Shown here one piece after another: positions 7,051-13,633 of a stretch of 13,633 nt of DNA (position 1 is its first letter; each line of letters starts with the position of its first letter). Source of the stretch: JBAYVY01 sp041674345 (GTDB taxonomy: Bacteria; Planctomycetota; Phycisphaerae; Phycisphaerales; Zrk34); contig JBAYVY010000052.1 of assembly GCA_041674345.1 (NCBI GenBank), forward strand, positions 1 to 13,633. The letters run 5' to 3'. Under the pieces are notes generated by a model, which did not search any database, had not been told where the DNA came from, and saw only the letters and a list, made by a program, of their open reading frames with translations. The position numbers and the translations under genes were made by a program.

Positions 7051-7106
7051 GCCGCTCGCGGCTTCGCGGTCGTGGGTCATTCGTCAATCCCCCCTATCGC
7101 GGAACC
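7051..7106. repeat. Second REP unit, downstream of the RAYT gene
   Basis: Aligned without gaps to 6296-6351 it matches at 46 of 56 positions by eye. The left arm GCCGCTCGCGGCTTCGCG has one difference; the right arm is decayed and no longer pairs well. The stop codon and last few codons of the minus-strand SGNH-like gene lie inside it. Confidence 0.75.
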
Positions 7107-8234
7107 GAAAAATCGCCGCACCTGTTCCCCCTGTTCCGTCTCGTAAATCTTCAACTGCTGTCGCAACTCGATCAATCGCAACTCCACATTCCCCGGCGTC
7201 AATCGCACCACATTCCCATCGCCCCGACCGGTCAATGTCGCCTCCAGCTTCGCGTCCCCCAGTTCCTTCGTGAAATGCGCCGTCTCCCAATACCACCGCA
7301 TCCCCGCCCCAGGAACAGGCCCCGCCCCCGGAACAGGAACAGGCACCACTTCCGCATGCGCTCCCTCGCACCCCGCCCAATCCCACAACTCCGCGTGCCC
7401 TTCCGCCGCGATCTCACTCATCGTCCGCATCCATTGCGCATACCGTTCCCATGCGCCCGCCCGCGCCAATCGTTCCAACACCAGCGCATGATACGGCGGC
7501 GTCACCAGCACCAGCCGCGTGCCGCGCTCCCGGCACATCGCCGCCAATTCCTCCAACATCTTCACCGACTGTTCCGGCATCCGCTCCGCCAATTTCATCT
7601 CCACCGACAAGCCGCCGCGGAACATCGCTTCATGGTCGATCTTCACTTTTCCCGCTTCACGAATCAGCAGCCCGTCGCGCCGTTGCCGCCGATCCCTGTT
7701 CCTGATCGCCGAACTCAATACGTTCACCGCGTGGCTGGTCGCCTGTGTGCCCAGCAGCGTGCTCATGCGGTATTCCAACATGCTCATTGGGGGATTGAAC
7801 GGCGAAGTCGGATGGTCCGCCCCCGTCGGTTCGTTCCGCCAGAACCGCTCGAAATCCACCATGACCACCAGCAGTTTCAGCCGGTTTTTCCGCAGCGCCA
7901 GTTTCGCCGCATCGACCGTTTCGATCCACGTCGCGCCGGACAGGCCCAGGTTGTACGTTTTCAATCCGCCCAGCGCCGGGTGGGCCGGGTCCAGCCCCAC
8001 TTCCACGCGTGAATCACCGACGAACATCGCCTGCCGGTCGCCGCGCATGACCCATTCCGCTTTCGACGGGCGGTCGCCGTCTTTCCGCCGCCCCTGGTCG
8101 ATGCGATTCCACGTCACCAGCCCGAACGCGCGATACGGATCACCCGTCACATTGAGCGCGGCGATCACCAGCCCGCCGATGATCGCCATCATCAGCAACG
8201 TCCTGACATATGCTCGGAAAATCCGCTGGTTCAT
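7077..8234 (-). CDS. Membrane-anchored SGNH/AlgJ-like protein, partner of the MBOAT acyltransferase
   Basis: A 385-residue protein with one N-terminal membrane segment (about residues 11-28) and a presumably periplasmic remainder. FVGDSRVEVGLDP at 71-83 looks like the SGNH block I Gly-Asp-Ser, NLGLSGAT (95-102) could be block II, and WYWETAHF with H320 a possible C-terminal catalytic His. Proteins of this sort (AlgJ/AlgX, PatB, DltD-like) accept or transfer acyl groups delivered by an MBOAT protein; the MBOAT gene lies 8 bp upstream. The start at 8234 gives the signal-anchor directly; the frame upstream overlaps the MBOAT gene. Residues about 294-311 are a Val/Pro/Gly repeat (PVPVPGAGPVPGAG) that looks like an expansion. 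The extreme C-terminus is encoded by REP DNA. I do not recognise a specific substrate. Confidence 0.7.
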   Translation of the reverse strand: MNQRIFRAYVRTLLMMAIIGGLVIAALNVTGDPYRAFGLVTWNRIDQGRRKDGDRPSKAEWVMRGDRQAMFVGDSRVEVGLDPAHPALGGLKTYNLGLSGATWIETVDAAKLALRKNRLKLLVVMVDFERFWRNEPTGADHPTSPFNPPMSMLEYRMSTLLGTQATSHAVNVLSSAIRNRDRRQRRDGLLIREAGKVKIDHEAMFRGGLSVEMKLAERMPEQSVKMLEELAAMCRERGTRLVLVTPPYHALVLERLARAGAWERYAQWMRTMSEIAAEGHAELWDWAGCEGAHAEVVPVPVPGAGPVPGAGMRWYWETAHFTKELGDAKLEATLTGRGDGNVVRLTPGNVELRLIELRQQLKIYETEQGEQVRRFFGSAIGGIDE

Positions 8235-8242
8235 AGCGCTCG

Positions 8243-9700
8243 CTAAAACTGGTAGTAAATGAACTCCTGCACGCGCGACAATTGCATCAGACACGCGATC
8301 AACGCCGCTCCCGTCGCCCAGGCCCACAACGGATGGGCCGACCATCGCAGCCGCCCCAGCAACGCCGGGCCGTCCCACGTCGGTCGCCGCCCCAGTGTCG
8401 GCCGGTATCGCCGCATGATCTGCTGTGAGTTGGGCATCACCCACACCACCGCCAGCAACACCGCCACTTCCGCCACCTGATCCGCCTTGATTTTCATCGC
8501 CGCCGCGTCCGCCGCCCCCCCCGCCATCGCCCGCAGCATTCGCCACGCCGCGTCGAATGATGTCGCCCGGAACACCACCCATGCCGCGACGACTCCGATG
8601 AACGTCGCCGCGCGTCCAGCCATCGCCCCGCCGCGCGACAGCGACCGATCATCCCCCCGCATCGCGCGCAGCGCATGGTTGCACATCAGGTACGCCCCGT
8701 GCAACGCGCCCCAGACCACGAACGTCCATCCCGCGCCGTGCCACAACCCGCCCAGCAGCATCGTCAGCATCAGATTGACGTATCGCCGCGCCTTGCCCCG
8801 CCGATTGCCCCCCAGCGGAATATACAGATAATCCCGCAGAAAACGGGACAGCGTGATGTGCCAGCGTTTCCAGAAATCAATCGGGCTGACCGCCTTGTAC
8901 GGCGAATCAAAATTCACCGGCAGCCGGATGCCGAACATGCGGCCCAATCCGACGGCCATGTCCGAGTAACCCGAAAAATCGAAATACAGTTGCAGCGAAT
9001 ACGACAGCGCGCCCAGCCACGCCGCCGCGGTCGTCACGTCGTGACCCGCGCCGGCCTGCGCGAAAACCGGCCCGGCGATCGTCGCCAGTTCGTCGGCGAT
9101 CAGCACTTTCTTCATCAGCCCCATCACGAACATCGTCAGGCCGACCGCCAGGTTTTCATGGGTGAGGGTGTGTTGGTGCGAACGCGAGAACTGCGGCAGC
9201 ATCTCGCGGTGATGCACGATCGGCCCGGCGATCAACTGCGGGAAAAACGTCACGAACAAGCAGTAGTCGATGAAATGGTGTTCCCGGGTTTCGCCGCGGT
9301 GCGCATCGACCAGATACGCGATCTGTTGAAAGGTGAAAAACGAAATGCCCAGCGGCAGCATGACGTTTTGCCACGGTATGTGCGAGCCGGTCAGCGTTTG
9401 CACGGTGTCGATGAAGAAACCGCTGTATTTGTAGTAGCCCAGCAGCAACAGGTTCGCCGCGACGCCGGTGAACAGCACCGCTTTCCGCCCGACCGTCACC
9501 CGGCCCATCGTATAATTGAACGCCATCGACGCGCCGAGCAACAGCACATATTGCGGGTTCCACCAGCCGTAGTAGAACAGCGAACCGGCGGTCAGCCACG
9601 CCACCGCCCCGCGCCGTCCGAGCAGGCGGTCGATCACCGCGAAGCCCGCGAGCATCGCCGGCAGAAAAAAGAGCACGAAGACATAGGAGCTGAACAGCAA
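8243..9700 (-). CDS. MBOAT family O-acyltransferase (AlgI/PatA-like)
   Basis: A multispanning membrane protein of about 485 residues. SPIDFWKRWHITLSRFLRDY followed by IPLGGN, and GGLWHGAGWTFVVWG, are the two MBOAT hallmarks; the invariant His is in LWHGAG (about residue 321). AlgI-type MBOATs move acyl groups, usually acetyl, across the inner membrane to polysaccharides, cell wall or other exported glycans, with an SGNH partner such as the next gene. No ATG is available near the N-terminus. TTG at 9700 is chosen because it gives the typical AlgI start (LLFSSYVFVLFFLP) and has GGAG 9 nt upstream; TTG at 9715 is the alternative. The frame is closed upstream by the cimA stop codon. The gene follows cimA closely, so it may be co-transcribed. 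Confidence 0.9.
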   Translation of the reverse strand: MLFSSYVFVLFFLPAMLAGFAVIDRLLGRRGAVAWLTAGSLFYYGWWNPQYVLLLGASMAFNYTMGRVTVGRKAVLFTGVAANLLLLGYYKYSGFFIDTVQTLTGSHIPWQNVMLPLGISFFTFQQIAYLVDAHRGETREHHFIDYCLFVTFFPQLIAGPIVHHREMLPQFSRSHQHTLTHENLAVGLTMFVMGLMKKVLIADELATIAGPVFAQAGAGHDVTTAAAWLGALSYSLQLYFDFSGYSDMAVGLGRMFGIRLPVNFDSPYKAVSPIDFWKRWHITLSRFLRDYLYIPLGGNRRGKARRYVNLMLTMLLGGLWHGAGWTFVVWGALHGAYLMCNHALRAMRGDDRSLSRGGAMAGRAATFIGVVAAWVVFRATSFDAAWRMLRAMAGGAADAAAMKIKADQVAEVAVLLAVVWVMPNSQQIMRRYRPTLGRRPTWDGPALLGRLRWSAHPLWAWATGAALIACLMQLSRVQEFIYYQF

Positions 9701-9736
9701 GCGGACGATCTCCAACCGATCCGGCAGGTGAACCCG

Positions 9737-11350
<1,614 letters not shown>

Positions 11351-11373
11351 GGGACGTTCCTCTTGTGGGAAGA

Positions 11374-11470
11374 TTCACCACGGAGAACACGGAGGACACG
11401 GAGAATACGAAATCAAAATGATTGTCCGGCTCTGTCTTGCCTCTGTGATCTCCGTGTTCTCCGTGGTGAA
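11374..11470. repeat. Intergenic dyad with 9-nt tandem arms (CACGGAGAA type)
   Basis: A 21-nt arm at 11374-11394 beginning TTCACCACGGAG is repeated as its exact reverse complement at 11450-11470. Near the left arm the 9-mers CACGGAGAA, CACGGAGGA and CACGGAGAA run in tandem (11379-11405). Repeats of this ACCACGGAG type are, from memory, common in many environmental bacterial genomes. It sits between the attenuator terminator and the cimA ribosome binding site, so it is part of the cimA mRNA leader. Confidence 0.8.
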
Positions 11471-11483
11471 AACATCTTCAACG

Positions 11484-11513
11484 AAAAAAGGCCCCGCCAA
11501 CCGGCGGGGCCTT
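11484..11513 (-). terminator. Intrinsic terminator (attenuator) upstream of cimA
   Basis: On the minus strand an 11-bp stem (AAGGCCCCGCC, loop GGTT, GGCGGGGCCTT) is followed directly by a T-run (complement of A at 11484-11489). The stem is at 11488-11498 with 11503-11513. It points toward cimA, lies 134 bp before its start codon, and there is no full gene behind it to terminate. That placement marks it as an attenuator acting on the cimA leader transcript. Confidence 0.88.
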
Positions 11514-11539
11514 GGGATTCGCGTGTACGATCGCCAGAC

Positions 11540-11602
11540 CTACCGGTGTCGGAGGTTTCCAATAATAATGGTGATGGTCATGGTCATGGTACGGGCGTTC
11601 AT
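11540..11602 (-). CDS. Thr/Ile-rich leader peptide of the cimA attenuator
   Basis: A 20-codon ORF encoding MNARTMTMTITIIIGNLRHR and ending in TAG at 11540-11542. Four Thr codons (all ACC) alternate with Met and Ile at positions 5-12, followed by Ile codons to position 14: Thr at 5, 7, 9, 11 and Ile at 10, 12, 13, 14. The pattern closely resembles the E. coli thr leader peptide, whose Thr/Ile codons control attenuation. It ends 26 nt before the intrinsic terminator stem. The stop codon lies within ACCGGTAGG (11539-11547), which can pair with the ascending arm and loop of the terminator. The product itself probably has no function; its translation would sense charged tRNA-Thr and tRNA-Ile. No Shine-Dalgarno is seen; the transcript may be leaderless. 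Confidence 0.85.
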   Translation of the reverse strand: MNARTMTMTITIIIGNLRHR

Positions 11603-11611
11603 ATTGCAAAC

Positions 11612-11640
11612 ATTGTACCGGGGCGGGGGATCAAGGCAAA
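11612..11640 (-). promoter_or_regulatory. Promoter of the cimA leader transcript
   Basis: On the minus strand TACAAT (complement of 11612-11617) serves as -10 and TTTGCC (complement of 11635-11640) as a weak -35 with a 17-bp spacer. The leader-peptide ATG begins 9 nt after the -10, so transcription would start at or within about 3 nt of it. This implies a leaderless or nearly leaderless message. Confidence 0.55.
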
Positions 11641-11649
11641 TGACGTTTT

Positions 11650-11658
11650 TGATATGAT
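11650..11658 (+). promoter_or_regulatory. Extended -10 promoter for the MBL-fold gene
   Basis: TGATATGAT has the TGn extension plus TATGAT. The ATG at 11666 begins 7 nt downstream, where transcription would normally start, suggesting a leaderless mRNA. No convincing -35 is visible. The element lies 10 bp beyond the -35 of the divergent cimA leader promoter. Confidence 0.45.
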
Positions 11659-11665
11659 CGGCGAC

Positions 11666-12322
11666 ATGGCTTTGACATTGCACATCGAGATGATTCCGCT
11701 GGGAGCGTGGCAGACGAATTGTTATGTGGCACACGTCGGGGGAGGACCGGGCATCGTGAAGCCGCGAGCGGCCTGGATCATCGACGCGGGTTATGAACCG
11801 GGGCCGATGCTGCGATACATTCGCAAACATGAACTGGTGGTGGAAAAGATCCTGTTGACCCACGCGCACCTCGATCACATCGGCGGGCTGGCGGAAGTGC
11901 ATGAGCAACTTCCGGGGGCGCCGATTTTGATTCACGAAGCCGAGCGCGATTTTCTGACCGACCCGATGCTGAATCTGTCCGCGATGTGCCCCCCGCAGGT
12001 GATCGCGCCGAATGCGACGGGTTTTTTGCATCACGGCGACGTGCTGGAACTCGACGGGCTGAAGTTCCAGGTGCGCCACACGCCCGGCCACAGCCCCGGC
12101 GGCATCACGCTGTATCAGCCCGACAATCACATCGCGCTGGTCGGCGACACGTTGTTCGCCGGTTCGATCGGACGACACGACTTTCCCACCAGCGACCCCC
12201 GGAAGTTGTTCGCGTCCATCGCCGAACAACTGCTGACGCTGCCCGATGATGTGAAGGTCTATCCCGGTCACGGCCCGGCGACGACCATCGGCGAAGAACG
12301 GACCACGAACCCGTTTCTGTGA
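11666..12322 (+). CDS. Metallo-beta-lactamase-fold hydrolase (glyoxalase II/YcbL-like)
   Basis: A 218-residue protein with the full MBL metal site: THAHLDH (65-71), HTPGHSPGG (138-146), VGDTLF (159-164) and YPGHGP (199-204). GSIGRHDFPTSDP after the third block resembles YcbL-type and hydroxyacylglutathione-hydrolase-like enzymes, which cleave thioesters in the cytoplasm. It lacks the extra C-terminal domain of classical glyoxalase II, so the substrate may differ. Start at ATG 11666 (MALTLHIEMIPLGAWQTNCY); an in-frame ATG four codons upstream is possible, and the frame remains open much further but overlaps cimA. Residues about 28-36 (PGIVKPRAA) are encoded by a REP-like sequence (11747-11772) between two beta-strands of the core. 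The stop codon lies at the edge of a short-period dyad repeat. Confidence 0.88.
   Translation: MALTLHIEMIPLGAWQTNCYVAHVGGGPGIVKPRAAWIIDAGYEPGPMLRYIRKHELVVEKILLTHAHLDHIGGLAEVHEQLPGAPILIHEAERDFLTDPMLNLSAMCPPQVIAPNATGFLHHGDVLELDGLKFQVRHTPGHSPGGITLYQPDNHIALVGDTLFAGSIGRHDFPTSDPRKLFASIAEQLLTLPDDVKVYPGHGPATTIGEERTTNPFL
11747..11772. repeat. REP-like sequence inside the MBL-fold gene
   Basis: This 26-nt stretch matches 6335-6360, the right half of the REPIN next to the RAYT gene, at 23 of 26 positions. It includes GAAGCCGC and AGCGGC. It is in frame and adds residues in a loop between the N-terminal strands of the MBL domain. Confidence 0.55.
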
Positions 12323-12420
12323 ATGTCGGATGTCGGATGTGGAATGTCGGATGTAAAGAAATGCCGTGTTGCCGGGTTCTTCACATCCGACATTTGACAT
12401 CCCACATCCGACATCATTCC
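12321..12420. repeat. Intergenic dyad with 7-nt tandem arms (ATGTCGG type)
   Basis: The left arm (12323-12354) is a run of ATGTCGG/ATGTGGA units of 7 nt. The right arm (12383-12417) carries the reverse-complement units. AATGTCGGATGT (12343-12354) pairs exactly with 12383-12394, and AAGAA/TTCTT extends inside the loop. The element fills the convergent gap between the MBL and clpS genes and touches both stop codons. It could act as a bidirectional structural terminator, although it lacks a T-run. Confidence 0.8.
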
Positions 12421-12761
12421 CTCTCGATCGTCACAATCAGATTCTGTTTGCTCAACTGAAGGTAATACAACTCCGCCAATTCCCGGTGCGCGAACATCAG
12501 CACCGCCGTGCCCTTGTGATGCGTTTCCAACACCCGGCGGATCACCGCATACCGCGACATCGGCAGCGACGAGGCGATCAAATCAATCATCTCCATCGGC
12601 TCATGCACTTCGTCATCGTGCAGCACGATCCGCCAGCGCGGCAATCGCTCCACACGCTGATGCACCGCCCCCGGACGCGCCCCCGCCCCCGGCTGCGCCC
12701 CCGGACGCGGCAACGATCCCGCGCTGTCTCCGTCCGGTCGATGTGGTTGCGGTTCATTCAT
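12414..12761 (-). CDS. clpS: ClpS-family adaptor protein
   Basis: A 115-residue protein whose last 75 residues match ClpS, the adaptor that docks on ClpA/ClpC and delivers N-degron substrates to ClpP. The block WRIVLHDDEVHEPMEMIDLI corresponds to the usual V-L-x-N-D-D-x-x-T/N-P motif, and VLETHHKGTAVL contains the conserved His of the substrate pocket. The Asn before Asp-Asp is replaced by His, which could change N-terminal residue selection. The N-terminal 35 residues are Pro/Gly/Ala/Arg-rich low complexity (PGAQPGAGARPGA), as linkers in ClpS often are but with a repeat structure in DNA. ATG 12761 has GAGGG about 8 nt upstream. No clpA is adjacent. ClpS membership is likely; function in the N-degron pathway is inferred. 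Confidence 0.8.
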   Translation of the reverse strand: MNEPQPHRPDGDSAGSLPRPGAQPGAGARPGAVHQRVERLPRWRIVLHDDEVHEPMEMIDLIASSLPMSRYAVIRRVLETHHKGTAVLMFAHRELAELYYLQLSKQNLIVTIERE

Positions 12762-12787
12762 CTTTCAAACCCTCTGAAAAAGCGTGT

Positions 12788-12856
12788 GAGACAGGAGACA
12801 GGAAAAATGATATTCGGCGCACCGTGGGTTCTTACTCCTGACTCCTGTCTCCTGAC
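12788..12856. repeat. Intergenic dyad with 7-nt tandem arms (CAGGAGA type)
   Basis: CAGGAGACAGG (12792-12802) pairs exactly with CCTGTCTCCTG (12844-12854). The left arm has GAGACAG in tandem; the right arm has ACTCCTG, ACTCCTG, TCTCCTG in tandem (12834-12854). It lies in the 209-bp gap between the divergent clpS and moxR genes. The rest of that gap (12857-12970) shows no gene or clear promoter. Confidence 0.75.
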
Positions 12857-12970
12857 TTCTTCTTTCTTATTCCTGAATCGTAATCCACGGCGGCGGGGTT
12901 GCAAGGGAAAAACGTGCATTTTTAGCAGGGTGTTTGCGGATCAGGTCGGTTGGTGATTATTCTGACGAAT

Positions 12971-13633
12971 ATGACGGACCCCGATCTTGCCGAGTTTGAC
13001 CAGATTCACCCCGCCGTGGGACGCCTTCGTGAGCAGATTCATCGTCTGGTCATCGGGCAGGATGTCGCCGTTGAACACCTGACCGCCGCGATGCTGGTCG
13101 GCGGGCACGTGCTGTTGATCGGCGTGCCGGGACTGGCCAAGACGATGCTGGTGCGAGCGACGGCGGGCGCGTTGGGCTGGCGGTTCAGTCGCATCCAGTT
13201 CACGCCGGACCTGATGCCCAGCGATGTGATCGGCACGGACCTGATTCAGGAAAACGCGGCGACGGGGCATCGGGAACTGCGTTTCGCGCCGGGGCCGGTG
13301 TTCACGAATCTGTTACTGGCCGATGAGATCAACCGCACCCCGCCGCGGACGCAGGCGGCGTTGCTGGAGGCGATGGCGGAGCGACAGGTGACAGCGGGCG
13401 GTCGCACGATGATGCTCGATGAGCCGTTCGTCGTCGTGGCGACGCAGAATCCGATTGAGCAGGAGGGGACGTATCCGTTGCCGGAGGCGCAGCTGGATCG
13501 GTTCATGTTTTCGATCACGATGCAATATCCGCCCCCGGAAGACGAGCGGCGGATTGTCAGTGAAGTCGAACCGGACGGCAGGGCGGCGATGAAGGTGGAC
13601 CCGGTGTTGCGCGCCGATGAAGCGGTGCGGATG
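12971..13633 (+). CDS. MoxR-family AAA+ ATPase, N-terminal part
   Basis: The frame is open for 221 codons to the right edge, so the gene is incomplete. GVPGLAKT (51-58) is the MoxR-type Walker A, LLLADEINRTPPRTQAALLEAM (114-135) includes Walker B and the family signature, and ATQNPIEQEGTYPLPEAQLDRF is the sensor 1 region. MoxR ATPases act as chaperones that help activate protein complexes, often with VWA-domain proteins encoded immediately downstream, which would lie beyond the window. ATG 12971 is taken as the start; a GTG at 12953 in frame is an alternative and neither has a strong ribosome binding site. Clear family assignment, unknown partner. Confidence 0.92.
   Translation, partial: MTDPDLAEFDQIHPAVGRLREQIHRLVIGQDVAVEHLTAAMLVGGHVLLIGVPGLAKTMLVRATAGALGWRFSRIQFTPDLMPSDVIGTDLIQENAATGHRELRFAPGPVFTNLLLADEINRTPPRTQAALLEAMAERQVTAGGRTMMLDEPFVVVATQNPIEQEGTYPLPEAQLDRFMFSITMQYPPPEDERRIVSEVEPDGRAAMKVDPVLRADEAVRM

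Noticed and set aside
11374..11470. T-box or metabolite riboswitch in the cimA leader
   Set aside because: No T-box or other riboswitch core is recognisable; the dyad is a repeat family, and the leader peptide and terminator explain the regulation more simply.
11540..12400. Minus-strand 286-codon frame containing the leader peptide as its C-terminus
   Set aside because: Most of it is antisense to the MBL gene; only the last 20 codons, starting at ATG 11602, have the leader-peptide pattern and a promoter in the right place.
12321..12856. CRISPR array
   Set aside because: Repeats are 7 nt with no unique spacers of regular length and no cas genes; the structure is tandem plus inverted.

Overview
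The window looks like chromosomal DNA from a GC-rich, Gram-negative-type bacterium of the planctomycete group, possibly class Phycisphaerae. This rests on lipid A/heptose genes, a family-wide protein style (MBOAT plus SGNH pair, RAYT transposase, fucose-isomerase-like enzyme) and many intergenic dyad repeats. The assignment is inferred by eye, not from a database search.

Layout from left to right. Positions 1-2942 hold a tight minus-strand operon read ygfZ, maf, lpxK, hldE (hldE cut by the window edge); the last three overlap by 4 nt each. A 143-bp MITE-like element with a near-perfect 10-bp target duplication sits directly upstream of ygfZ (2971-3113). A Bax-inhibitor-1/YccA-type membrane protein follows on the plus strand (3233-3964) behind a clear TATAAT promoter. 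An RbsD/FucU-type sugar mutarotase (minus, 4004-4456) and an L-fucose-isomerase-like enzyme (plus, 4619-6289) diverge from a shared 162-bp promoter region and probably act on the same sugar. Next is a REP-associated tyrosine transposase (6379-7041) flanked by its REP dyads.

Positions 7077-11350 are a minus-strand cluster: citramalate synthase (cimA), then an AlgI-type MBOAT O-acyltransferase, then a membrane-anchored SGNH-like protein, which probably acylates an exported polysaccharide. Upstream of cimA (315 bp without a long gene, 11351-11665) lies the most notable feature of the window: a 20-residue leader peptide rich in Thr and Ile codons, a strong intrinsic terminator, and a possible antiterminator pairing that contains the leader stop codon. 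Together these read as a ribosome-mediated attenuator controlling isoleucine precursor synthesis. A metallo-beta-lactamase-fold hydrolase (11666-12322, plus) diverges from the same short promoter region. It converges on a clpS-type adaptor gene (12414-12761, minus), and a MoxR-type AAA+ ATPase runs off the right end (12971 onward).

Repeats are unusually dense: a MITE, REP/REPIN units (some inside coding sequence), three intergenic dyads whose arms are short tandem repeats of 7-9 nt, and an over-represented oligomer CCCCCGGAA/TTCCGGGGG (11 copies counted by eye).
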